Origin: Psychrobacter sp. UBA6766
GTDB lineage: Bacteria; Pseudomonadota; Gammaproteobacteria; Pseudomonadales; Moraxellaceae
DNA length: 49,133 bases
Direction of reading: 5' to 3'
Assembly: GCF_002453355.1 (NCBI RefSeq)
Contig: NZ_DKGQ01000040.1
Coordinates: 33,486-82,618 of the forward strand
The notes below the pieces were generated by a model, which saw only the letters and a program-made list of their open reading frames with translations, had not been told where the DNA came from and searched no databases. The translations under genes were made by a program, and so were the position numbers. Below, piece after piece: positions 15,496 through 23,488 of the stretch (position 1 is its first letter; each line of letters begins with the position of its first letter).

Positions 15496-16164
15496 ATGAC
15501 TCATAGCAGCGCCGTCGACCCTACCCGAAAAGAAAATTCGAATCAAGCCAACTTATCTAATCAATGGGTACTCGCCAGTAATAATAAAGGCAAACTTGCT
15601 GAATTTAAGCGCTTATTTGCTGAAGCGAATTTGGACGTGACGATTATCCCGCAGGGTCAACTTGATATCGAAGACGCAATTGAAGATGGTTTAAGCTTTA
15701 TCGAAAATGCCATCATCAAAGCGCGTCATGCCAGCCGCGCAAGTGGACTACCAGCGATTGCTGATGATTCAGGATTATGCGTGCCAGTATTGGGCAATGC
15801 GCCGGGCATTTACTCGGCACGCTATGCCGGCGAGCATGGCAATGACAGTAAAAACAACGCCAAGCTTATCGCTGACTTGCAGCTTATTCGCAATGCAAAT
15901 CCAGATACGCCTATCGCCGGCTTGTTTGTTTGTGTATTGGCGATGGTTCGTCATGCTGATGATCCGTTACCGATTATCGCCCAAGGACTATGGCAAGGTG
16001 AGATTTTAGAGGCGCCCTATGGCGACGGCGGCTTTGGTTATGATCCGCTATTTTGGCTACCAGAGCTGCAACATACGGCAGCAAGCTTGAGCGCAGCCGA
16101 TAAAAACAACGTCAGTCATCGTGGTCAAGCCATTCAGCAATTATTAAAACAATTGTCTTTATAG
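15496..16164 (+). CDS. rdgB: Non-canonical purine NTP pyrophosphatase (RdgB/HAM1)
   Basis: RdgB hydrolyses ITP, dITP and XTP to monophosphates, keeping deaminated purines out of DNA. The family blocks are all present: WVLASNNKGKLAEFKRL (substrate loop), ADDSGLCVPVLGNAPGIYSARYAG with the metal-binding Asp pair, and GGFGYDPLFWLPE. The 222-residue product is about 20 residues longer than usual because of a polar N-terminal tail (MTHSSAVDPTRKENSNQANLS) before the first conserved strand. The start is not independently confirmed and an internal start is possible, but no other ATG lies before the domain. Confidence 0.93.
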   Translation: MTHSSAVDPTRKENSNQANLSNQWVLASNNKGKLAEFKRLFAEANLDVTIIPQGQLDIEDAIEDGLSFIENAIIKARHASRASGLPAIADDSGLCVPVLGNAPGIYSARYAGEHGNDSKNNAKLIADLQLIRNANPDTPIAGLFVCVLAMVRHADDPLPIIAQGLWQGEILEAPYGDGGFGYDPLFWLPELQHTAASLSAADKNNVSHRGQAIQQLLKQLSL

Positions 16165-16582
16165 ACTTATTTAGCGATAACTAAGCATCTGAAATCAAAG
16201 CAAGGCTTATAAATCACTAGCGGGGCGATGAAACAGATAATTTTTACTTTAATAAACAGATAGATTATACTGTTCTACTTTTAAAATTTTGTTGAAAGCC
16301 GTTATTTGTCTGTATAATTGAGCAAAAAGCGTTATTATGCGAGCGATTTACGGTCAATATTGATAGTGTTGATTAAGATAAGGCGTTGTGTATTTTTGCG
16401 TCAGTAGCGATTGCTACGGGTATGAATAGCGACATCGCAAGCTATCACTATCCCCTATTTATTCCAACGGCAACCGCTGGCACACGCTCGTATTCTGAGG
16501 CACGGTTGTCTATCATTATTTACATTTAACCCTAAGTACTATTGATTCAAAAGTACTATTTAATCCTAAAGGTGTAACGAAC
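16165..16582. other. 418-bp intergenic region upstream of tig
   Basis: No coding frame was supported. The region holds a candidate promoter (16292-16318), leaving a possible leader of about 260 nt before trigger factor. The 16390-16500 part is noticeably more GC-rich than the rest and may form structure, but it matches no RNA family I recognise. Confidence 0.6.
16292..16318 (+). promoter_or_regulatory. Candidate sigma-70 promoter for tig
   Basis: TTGAAA at 16292-16297 and a perfect TATAAT at 16313-16318 are separated by 15 bp. The spacer is slightly short. If used, it gives a tig leader of about 260 nt. Confidence 0.45.
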
Positions 16583-17920
16583 ATGGCTACAGATTTACAA
16601 GTCACAACCAACAAGCTGTCTAACAAAGAAACTCAGCTAACGGTTAAAGTTCCCGTTGAAAAAATTCAAAACAAAGTTGAAGGCCGTATCAGCCAAGTGG
16701 CGAAAACTGCCAAAATTGACGGTTTCCGTAAGGGTAAAGTGCCGATGTCACACATCCGTTCACAATACGGTGCTGGCATTCAGCAAGAAGTGATCAACGA
16801 TGTAATCCGTGACACTGTGTTTGAAGCGATTAAATCTGAAGATATCCGTGCCGTTGGCATGCCGAACATCGACGATGTAAAACTAGAAGACGATTTCTTG
16901 GTTTATCAAGCCACTGTTGAAATCTTCCCAGAAATCGATGTGCAAGGTATCGATGAAATCGAAGTTGAGCGTCACACGGCGACCGTCAGCGACGAAGACG
17001 TTGACACCATGATCGAAAACCTACAAAAGCAGCGTCAAGAATTCGTTGAGAAAAAAGGCAAAGCGGCCAAAGACAACCAAGTGACCTTTGACTTTGAAGG
17101 CTCAATCGATGGTGAGAAGTTTGAAGGCGGCTCTGCTGAAGACTTCAAACTGGTTATCGGTAGCAATCAGATGATTCCAGGCTTTGAAGATGGCATCAAA
17201 GGCATGAAAGCGGGCGAAGAAAAAGTTATCGATGTGACTTTCCCAGAAGATTACCAAGCTGAAAACTTGGCTGGTAAAGAAGCACAATTTAAAATCAATG
17301 TAAAATTGGTTGAAAAATCAAAACTTCCAGAAATCGACGAAGAATTCCTTGAATTATTTGGCGTAAAAGAAGGCGGCGTTGAGAAATTAAAAGAAGACGT
17401 GCGTAAAAACATGGAACGCGAAATCAAAAATGCGGCGCGTAGCCAAGTAAAACAAGCGACGTTTGATGCGCTACTTGAAAAAAATGAGTTTGACGTTCCA
17501 AACGCTATGCTAGAGCAAGAAATCGATCGTCAACGCAACATGATGATGCAGCGCTTTTCTCAGCAGTTCGGTACCAACGCTGATAGCTTCGATAAAGACA
17601 TGCTACCAAATGAGCTATTTGAAGAGCAAGCGCTACGTGCTGCCCGTCTTGGCATCATCGTTGCTCGCGTTATCGACACCAAAGGCCTAGAAGTTGATCA
17701 GGATCGCGTTGAAACTTTCATCAAAGAAGCGGCTGAAAACTACGAAGATCCAGCAGAAGTGATCGAATACTACACCAATGACAAGCAGCAACGCGCGAAC
17801 ATTGAGTCTGTAGTACTAGAAGACCAAGTAGTTGACTATCTAATTGGACAAGGTAAAGTGACTGATAAAGAAGTTAGCTACCAAGACCTACTGGCCGCTC
17901 AGCAGCAGCAAGCCATGTAA
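16583..17920 (+). CDS. tig: Trigger factor, ribosome-associated chaperone and prolyl isomerase
   Basis: Trigger factor binds nascent chains at the ribosome exit and also isomerises prolyl bonds. At 445 residues it is close to the 432 of Escherichia coli. The N-terminal ribosome-binding domain has the signature GFRKGKVPMSHI (FRxGKxP loop). The FKBP-type domain spans about residues 155-245 (DNQVTFDFEGSIDGEKFEGG through MIPGFEDGIKGMKAGEEK). A long helical chaperone domain follows, ending in a Gln-rich tail. The gene precedes clpP and clpX, the usual tig-clpP-clpX order. A strong terminator and a 478-bp gap separate it from clpP. Confidence 0.96.
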   Translation: MATDLQVTTNKLSNKETQLTVKVPVEKIQNKVEGRISQVAKTAKIDGFRKGKVPMSHIRSQYGAGIQQEVINDVIRDTVFEAIKSEDIRAVGMPNIDDVKLEDDFLVYQATVEIFPEIDVQGIDEIEVERHTATVSDEDVDTMIENLQKQRQEFVEKKGKAAKDNQVTFDFEGSIDGEKFEGGSAEDFKLVIGSNQMIPGFEDGIKGMKAGEEKVIDVTFPEDYQAENLAGKEAQFKINVKLVEKSKLPEIDEEFLELFGVKEGGVEKLKEDVRKNMEREIKNAARSQVKQATFDALLEKNEFDVPNAMLEQEIDRQRNMMMQRFSQQFGTNADSFDKDMLPNELFEEQALRAARLGIIVARVIDTKGLEVDQDRVETFIKEAAENYEDPAEVIEYYTNDKQQRANIESVVLEDQVVDYLIGQGKVTDKEVSYQDLLAAQQQQAM

Positions 17921-17969
17921 TCTAGGGAATTACCAGTCAATACTGACTGATTTAATACCTAACTTATTA

Positions 17970-18002
17970 AAAATGCCCTAACACATTCGTTAGGGCATTT
18001 TT
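17970..18002 (+). terminator. Rho-independent terminator after tig
   Basis: AAAATGCCCTAAC pairs with GTTAGGGCATTTT around ACATTC, followed by a T-rich tail on the plus strand. It isolates tig transcription from clpP. Confidence 0.9.
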
Positions 18003-18035
18003 ATTGCTGGCTTATAAGCTGTTTTTATTAATAGT

Positions 18036-18057
18036 TTATCAAGGCTGCCCTTGATAA
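18036..18057. promoter_or_regulatory. Perfect inverted repeat upstream of clpP
   Basis: TTATCAAGG (18036-18044) and CCTTGATAA (18049-18057) flank the 4-bp spacer CTGC. This 22-bp symmetrical site lies in the 395-bp stretch between the tig terminator and clpP, about 340 bp upstream of clpP. It lacks a T-run, so it is more likely an operator or leader hairpin than a terminator. No regulator is known. Confidence 0.45.
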
Positions 18058-18315
18058 GTAGTCATAGACGCCTTATTAATAGGGAGTCATTTATCAATTG
18101 TCACATTAAAAATTTACTATTGCTTGGATAAAGAAGTTACCATTAGCTCAATTATTTGTAGCGCTTGCTGTTGTTATCAGTTTCTGTTTTAGCAGGTAAT
18201 CACTTTTATTAAGCATATTTGAATAGTCACAATTCGCTATTAGCACGACTCCTGACGTAGGATTGGTTCAATAAGTTTTGCACCTTAATAGGTTTTATTA
18301 CCAAGCGATAATGTT

Positions 18316-18334
18316 TACAATGATAATCATCAAT
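18316..18334. promoter_or_regulatory. Fur-box-like sequence upstream of clpP
   Basis: The core ATGATAATCAT at 18320-18330 equals the central 11 bp of the classical Fur consensus (GATAATGATAATCATTATC), and about 14 of 19 positions match overall. It lies 64 bp before the clpP start. Iron control of clpP is not established, so this may be chance in AT-rich DNA. Confidence 0.3.
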
Positions 18335-18397
18335 AACAATGTAGCCAATAGCTAGCTTCTATTTTTTATTTTATGAATTTATAAACAGGACCTCTTT

Positions 18398-19093
18398 ATG
18401 ACAGATTATGATCGCATCACTGCTAACCCGCATTTTGATATGTTGATGAGTGCGCACAACACTACCCAAAGCGCACAATATAGTCAAAGTGCGCCGCAAG
18501 CTGCATTAGTGCCGATGGTGGTTGAGCAGTCAGCACGCGGTGAACGCTCTTTTGATATTTTCTCACGCCTATTGCGTGAGCGCGTTATCTTTTTGACCGG
18601 TCAAGTTGAAGACCATATGGCCAATCTTATCGTGGCACAGCTATTATTTCTAGAAGCGGAAAACCCTGATAAAGACATTCATTTATATATCAATTCACCA
18701 GGTGGCTCAGTCAGTGCTGGTTTGGCAATTTTTGATACCATGAACTTTATCAAACCTGAAGTTTCGACCATTTGTATGGGCGGTGCTTATAGCATGGGTT
18801 CATTCTTGCTTGCAGCGGGCGAAAAAGGCAAACGTTATGCCTTAGCCAACTCGCGCGTGATGATTCATCAGCCTTCAGGCGGTGCACAAGGTCAAGCAAC
18901 CGATATCGAAATTAATGCTCGTGAAATTTTAAAAACACGTGCTCGTTTGAATGAGATTTTGGCTGAGCGTACCGGTCAACCGGTAGAGAAAATCGAAAAA
19001 GACGTTGAGCGTGACTATTGGTTAGATGCTAAAGAGGCCAAAGAATACGGTTTGGTTGATGAAGTATTAGAGCGTCGCCCCGATTCTTTATAA
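18398..19093 (+). CDS. clpP: ATP-dependent Clp protease proteolytic subunit
   Basis: ClpP forms the tetradecameric chamber that degrades substrates fed by ClpX or ClpA. The triad is Ser132 (YSMGS), His157 (MIHQPSGG) and Asp206 (RDYWLDA); all are offset by 21 from Escherichia coli, matching a longer N terminus. The 231-residue product carries about 35 residues of polar leader before the conserved LVPMVVEQ, part of which is presumably removed as a propeptide. The active-site block reads CMGGAYSMGSFLL instead of the usual CMGQAASMGAFLL. The nucleophile is intact. It precedes clpX by 166 bp. Confidence 0.96.
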   Translation: MTDYDRITANPHFDMLMSAHNTTQSAQYSQSAPQAALVPMVVEQSARGERSFDIFSRLLRERVIFLTGQVEDHMANLIVAQLLFLEAENPDKDIHLYINSPGGSVSAGLAIFDTMNFIKPEVSTICMGGAYSMGSFLLAAGEKGKRYALANSRVMIHQPSGGAQGQATDIEINAREILKTRARLNEILAERTGQPVEKIEKDVERDYWLDAKEAKEYGLVDEVLERRPDSL

Positions 19094-19259
19094 GCTTTAA
19101 TTTTTTTATAAGCTTTAATAATAGACGTTTAAAAGACTTTAAAACATCAGCTGCCTAAGCGCGATATGGTAAGCGAGAATATATCAACTGCCCGACGCTT
19201 TGGCGCTGACGTCCATAATCAAAATATTGATAAGCATTAAATTTTAGGAGCGCCTGTAT

Positions 19260-20534
19260 ATGGCAGAAGATAACACCCCGCAATGTTCGTTTTGCGGCAA
19301 AGCAAAAAGTGAAGTAAAGCAGCTGATTGCCGCTGACGACGCTAATATCTGTAATGAATGTATCGAGCTATGTACGGACCTGATTGCTGATAGCGCCGAA
19401 GACGGTGACGACGACAGCGATATTGATACCTCTTGGGTCAATAAAAAACTGCCAACGCCAAAAGAGCTGCGTGCCAAACTAGACGAATACGTCATCGGTC
19501 AAGACGCTGCCAAAAAAGCATTAGCAGTTGCAGTTTATAACCATTACAAACGCCTAAAAGTCAGTCAAACTTTGGCCAATGACAGCAAAAAAGCCAAAAT
19601 CGGTGCTGATGATGCGATGGTTGAATTGGCTAAAAGTAATATCTTGCTGATTGGTCCAACGGGTTCTGGCAAGACCTTACTGGCTCAAACCTTGGCGCGT
19701 CTGCTTGATGTGCCGTTTGCAATGGCAGATGCGACGACGTTAACGGAAGCAGGTTATGTTGGTGAAGACGTTGAAAATATCGTCCAAAAACTCTTGCAAG
19801 CGTCTGATTACGATGTCAGCAAAGCTGAGCAAGGTATTATCTATATTGATGAGATTGATAAAATCAGCAAAAAAGGCGACAACCCTTCTATCACCCGTGA
19901 TGTATCAGGCGAAGGCGTTCAGCAAGCTTTATTGAAACTTATCGAAGGCACGGTTGCTGCTATCCCGCCACATGGCGGTCGTAAACATCCACAGCAAGAG
20001 CTTATCCAAGTTGATACCAGCAATATCTTGATAATCGTTGGTGGCGCGTTTGCTGGTCTTGATAAAGTGATTCAGCAGCGAACGGAAAAAGGCGGTATCG
20101 GCTTTAATGCCGATGTCAGCTCAAAAGATGACAGCCGCCGCAGCTCTGATTTACTCCAGCAAGTCGAGCCAGAAGATTTAATTAAATTTGGTTTGATTCC
20201 TGAATTGATTGGTCGTTTGCCCGTATTGGCTGCATTACAAGAGCTTGATGAAGAAGCATTGGTTCAGATTTTGACTGAGCCTAAGAATGCCTTGGTTAAG
20301 CAGTATAAGTATCTGTTTGATATGGAAGGCGCTGAGATCAGCTTCACAGACGAAGCGCTTGATGCGATTGCCAAAAAAGCCATGGAGCGTAAAACAGGCG
20401 CGCGTGGTTTACGTTCTATCGTAGAAAATGCTTTGCTTGAAACCATGTATGAATTGCCATCTATGAAAGATGCCAAAACTGTCTTGGTTGATGAGGAAGT
20501 CATTAACGAAGGCAAAACTCCTAAAATTGCTTAA
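19260..20534 (+). CDS. clpX: ATP-dependent Clp protease ATP-binding subunit
   Basis: ClpX is the AAA+ unfoldase that recognises tagged proteins and delivers them to ClpP. The N-terminal zinc-binding domain has Cys9, Cys12, Cys31 and Cys34. Walker A is GPTGSGKT, Walker B is IIYIDEIDKI, and the family pore and sensor segments (GYVGEDVEN, PELIGRLP, KTGARGLRS) are present. The length of 424 residues is normal. TTAGGAGCGCC upstream gives a good ribosome binding site. A strong terminator follows. Co-transcription with clpP is likely, as no terminator lies between them. Confidence 0.97.
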   Translation: MAEDNTPQCSFCGKAKSEVKQLIAADDANICNECIELCTDLIADSAEDGDDDSDIDTSWVNKKLPTPKELRAKLDEYVIGQDAAKKALAVAVYNHYKRLKVSQTLANDSKKAKIGADDAMVELAKSNILLIGPTGSGKTLLAQTLARLLDVPFAMADATTLTEAGYVGEDVENIVQKLLQASDYDVSKAEQGIIYIDEIDKISKKGDNPSITRDVSGEGVQQALLKLIEGTVAAIPPHGGRKHPQQELIQVDTSNILIIVGGAFAGLDKVIQQRTEKGGIGFNADVSSKDDSRRSSDLLQQVEPEDLIKFGLIPELIGRLPVLAALQELDEEALVQILTEPKNALVKQYKYLFDMEGAEISFTDEALDAIAKKAMERKTGARGLRSIVENALLETMYELPSMKDAKTVLVDEEVINEGKTPKIA

Positions 20535-20601
20535 TTATTAGATTTTATCGTTGTAAATAACGTTAAAAAAGCAGTCAGTTCTTATTAATGAGTGAGTTAT
20601 T

Positions 20602-20637
20602 AAAAAAGCGTCTGACCTTAGGTTCAGACGTTTTTTT
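20602..20637 (+). terminator. Rho-independent terminator after clpX
   Basis: CGTCTGAACC-type arms (CGTCTGACC and GGTTCAGACG) pair around TTA, flanked by an A-run upstream and seven T downstream. It is placed about 70 bp beyond the clpX stop. Confidence 0.9.
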
Positions 20638-20829
20638 GTGTTTGTTAACTCTCAATATAAGCTGATTGAAAATGACAGCTGCGTTTATCAATCTTTAGCA
20701 GCCAAACATATAATTCATGCTAAGGTAAAGCTCTCTTTATTCTTTATTTTTAAAATTCACATCTGGTAAAACTGAAGATAAAAGTTATATCCAAGCTTTT
20801 CAAATTAATGATACAAAGGACTGTTTATC

Positions 20830-21879
20830 ATGCTTAACAACATCTCTAGAAATATCTCTGGAAACGCCGCTGCAATAGCAACTTCATTACGCGAACACCT
20901 ACCCTTTCCCTCTCATCAAGATCTTGATATTGTCCCTTACTATGCTGATCATGTCGCTGCTATCACGGGGGCGGGCTCGGGAATGGGGCGTGAGCTTGCC
21001 ATTCATTTAGCAAAAATGGGTTGTGATGTGGCGCTATCGGATATCAATCCTGAGCAGTTAGCCCAAACCAAAGACTTGCTCGTCGGTTATGATATCAAAG
21101 TCACGACGACGGTACTTGATGTTTCAGATAATAAAGCTGTTGAGGCGTGGGCAGATAGCGTCATGGCAGAGCATGGTAAAGTGAACTTTATTTTTAATAA
21201 TGCTGGCGTGGCGCTTTATTCATCCGTAGAAGGAAGCAGCATTGACGAGCTTGAATGGATCATGGATATCAATTTCTGGGGCGTGGTCTATGGTACCAAG
21301 GCGTTTTTACCTTTGATTAAAAATAGTGTCAAAGAAAGTGAAATTACTAGTGGTAGTAAGGATAACAAGTTACGCCAATTTAAAGAGCATGGTCATATTA
21401 TTAATATCTCAAGCGTATTTGGTTTGACTGCGCAACCCTCCCAATCTGCTTATAATGCCAGTAAATTTGCCGTACGCGGTTTTACTGAAAGTTTGCGCCA
21501 AGAGTTGAATATTCAGCGCTGCGGCGTATCAGCGACTTGTGTCCATCCGGGCGGTATCAAAACCAATATCGCCAATAGCGCCCGTGGTAACGACAGTATC
21601 AGCGACCTTGGCATGCGTAGTGGTAGTAAAGCCATCAGTAGCTTTAATAAGTTCTTAAAATTCGATGCCAGCGAAGCGGCTTGGATTATCTTACAAGCCG
21701 CCGCCACCAACGAGCCACGCTGCTTGATTGGCAACGATGCCAAAATGATGGATGCCATCCAGCGTCTGTTCCCGTCTCGTTATGGTCAGGTACTCAATGA
21801 TATCAATAAGCTATCGCGTAAATTAAAAGGCAAGAAACGCGTAAAAACAGCCAACCGTAAAACGGTACCTGCTCATTAA
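20830..21879 (+). CDS. Short-chain dehydrogenase/reductase
   Basis: This is a classical SDR with an NAD(P)-binding Rossmann fold. The cofactor motif is TGAGSGMG (residues 46-53), the structural motif is NNAG at about 123-126, and the catalytic residues are Ser195, Tyr208 and Lys212 in YNASK. The acidic residue after beta-2 (SDIN) hints at NAD rather than NADP. The protein has 349 residues, longer than the usual 250, with about 40 extra at the N terminus and a basic C-terminal tail (KLKGKKRVK). The substrate is unknown. It is preceded by the clpX terminator and followed by its own, so it is monocistronic. Confidence 0.88.
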   Translation: MLNNISRNISGNAAAIATSLREHLPFPSHQDLDIVPYYADHVAAITGAGSGMGRELAIHLAKMGCDVALSDINPEQLAQTKDLLVGYDIKVTTTVLDVSDNKAVEAWADSVMAEHGKVNFIFNNAGVALYSSVEGSSIDELEWIMDINFWGVVYGTKAFLPLIKNSVKESEITSGSKDNKLRQFKEHGHIINISSVFGLTAQPSQSAYNASKFAVRGFTESLRQELNIQRCGVSATCVHPGGIKTNIANSARGNDSISDLGMRSGSKAISSFNKFLKFDASEAAWIILQAAATNEPRCLIGNDAKMMDAIQRLFPSRYGQVLNDINKLSRKLKGKKRVKTANRKTVPAH

Positions 21880-21932
21880 TATAACAGCAAATAAACGACG
21901 ATAAGTTAAATTATTAGAGAGACATCCTTAGC

Positions 21933-21972
21933 AAAAAAGCGCGTAAATATTTCCCTATTCACGTGCTTTTTT
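21933..21972 (+). terminator. Terminator after the SDR gene
   Basis: AAAAAAGCGCGTAAAT pairs with ATTCACGTGCTTTTTT (14 of 16 positions) around a short loop, ending in a T-run on the plus strand. The remaining DNA up to 22266 holds only the tsdA promoter region; no gene was seen. Confidence 0.75.
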
Positions 21973-22266
21973 AGTAGAAAACAACATAGATACTGTGGTT
22001 TGCGCCTTAGCTGTCTTTAATTTGATTTGTCACGTTATGTTTTATTTTTAATTTAAAATCACTTTACGTATTTGTATTTGATACAATCATGTTACTAGCA
22101 AGTTACTGATTGATTACCCCGCAGTTTTGATGAACAAAGTGCAGCGTATGCGCAAAGTCATGCTGTCATTTTTATTTAAATCACAGCATAAGTTCTGCCA
22201 TCATTGCTGCTAAATTAACACATCGATAAATTTTTACATATTATATTTTAAGATAAGGATATTCCA

Positions 22267-23244
22267 ATGAGAAAGTTTTCACGTACTAAGTCTTCTATTT
22301 TAGTGGCGACTATCTTTGCTCTTGGGGCAACTGTTATCACAGGTTGTGATAATAGTAGTGAAACTAAGGCCGTTGATCGTGTCGAAGAGGCAGCAGCCCT
22401 AGCACGTGTAAAAGATCTTGAAGCACGTGCAGACGCCTTAAAAGGTAACATGCCTGCTGCCAATGATATAACTGCAGGCGGCGCTGATGCTGCAAGCGGT
22501 AAGCCGTCCATTAAAATGCCAGACGAATCGACGATTCCAGATGATGAGTTTGGCGCGGCGGTGAAACGCGGGCTACAATTGGCCAATCATACCTATAAAG
22601 AGTTACCAGATAACGTCGGTAACCAGCTTAACTGTACCAGTTGTCACTTAGGGAATGGCTCAGAAGCGTTTGCAGCGCCTTGGAATGGTATGCCAGGCAT
22701 TTACCCTATTTACCGCTCACGAGGCGGCCGTGTCAATACCATTCAAGAACGAATTAATGGCTGTTTTGAGCGTTCAATGAACGGTAAAGCTCTGGACTTG
22801 GGTTCAGACGATATGAACGCGATGGTTTCTTATATGAGTTGGTTGTCACAGGGTTTACCATACGGCGTCTCCCCTGAGGGTCGCGGTTTTGCTAAAGTCG
22901 ATAAGAGCTTAGAAGCCAATACGGATAACGGCAAAAAGCTATTTGCAGAAAAATGTAGCGTTTGTCATGGCGCTGACGGTGAAGGTCAATACAACGATGA
23001 TGGCTCTTATGTTTACCCAGCAGTCGCGGGCGATAAATCATTTAACGATGGAGCGGGAATGGCACGCACTTATACCGCAGCATCATTTATTAAAGGCAAA
23101 ATGCCATTTGGCCAAGGCAACTCGCTAAGTGATCAAGAGGCGGTCGATATTGCCGCCTACTTTACCCATTTGCCACGTCCTGTCAAAGCCAATAAAGATA
23201 AAGATTGGCCAAATGGTGATGCCCCGAAAGATGTTCGTCGCTGA
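22267..23244 (+). CDS. tsdA: Dihaem c-type cytochrome, TsdA-like thiosulfate dehydrogenase/tetrathionate reductase (lipoprotein)
   Basis: TsdA enzymes interconvert thiosulfate and tetrathionate in the periplasm. Two haem sites are visible: CTSCH at 123-127 and CSVCH at 230-234. The stretch YRSRGGRVNTIQERINGCFERSMNG is characteristic, split here by residues 149-173; Cys166 is the only mature cysteine outside the haem motifs and lipobox, and fits the unusual His/Cys ligation of haem 1. Lys278-Met279 in KGKMPFG matches the switching distal ligands of haem 2. Unlike many TsdA proteins it has a lipobox (VITGC, Cys27) followed by Asp at +2, which predicts retention on the inner membrane. No tsdB partner is adjacent. 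Confidence 0.85.
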   Translation: MRKFSRTKSSILVATIFALGATVITGCDNSSETKAVDRVEEAAALARVKDLEARADALKGNMPAANDITAGGADAASGKPSIKMPDESTIPDDEFGAAVKRGLQLANHTYKELPDNVGNQLNCTSCHLGNGSEAFAAPWNGMPGIYPIYRSRGGRVNTIQERINGCFERSMNGKALDLGSDDMNAMVSYMSWLSQGLPYGVSPEGRGFAKVDKSLEANTDNGKKLFAEKCSVCHGADGEGQYNDDGSYVYPAVAGDKSFNDGAGMARTYTAASFIKGKMPFGQGNSLSDQEAVDIAAYFTHLPRPVKANKDKDWPNGDAPKDVRR

Positions 23245-23289
23245 TTCTAAATTTTTATAATATAGCAGGTTCAATTTAAAAGTGTTACA

Positions 23290-23359
23290 GCGATACAGGG
23301 ATGAATTTTGCGCAGCCTCTGGGAACACAGCAAACAAGGAAAATTTATACCTGTATCGC
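23290..23359. repeat. 70-bp imperfect inverted-repeat element (MITE/REP-like)
   Basis: The left arm 23290-23311 begins GCGATACAGG and the right arm 23338-23359 ends CCTGTATCGC. The arms match at about 20 of 22 positions, around a 26-bp centre containing CAGCCTCTGGGAACACAGC. There is no open frame or T-run tail. It lies between the tsdA stop and the terminator at 23409, so it would be transcribed as a long hairpin in the tsdA message. Confidence 0.7.
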
Positions 23360-23408
23360 CTCTGAACTTATGACAGTTTTACTTTTAATTAACTATATAT
23401 AAAATGTC

Positions 23409-23441
23409 GAAAGCCCAGTTATTTAATAGCTGGGCTTTTTT
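23409..23441 (+). terminator. Terminator after tsdA
   Basis: AAGCCCAG pairs with CTGGGCTT around a 10-12 base loop and is followed by a T-run. It lies about 165 bp past the tsdA stop, beyond the inverted-repeat element, and shields the convergent membrane protein gene. Confidence 0.85.
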
Positions 23442-23488
23442 ATCATGGTGGTTAGGATATTTATCCTCTTTGATTTTTAGATTAAAAC

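Noticed and set aside
16380..16510. Possible tRNA or small RNA in the GC-richer part of the tig leader
   Set aside because: No cloverleaf or T-loop sequence could be folded by eye, and no known RNA family was recognised.
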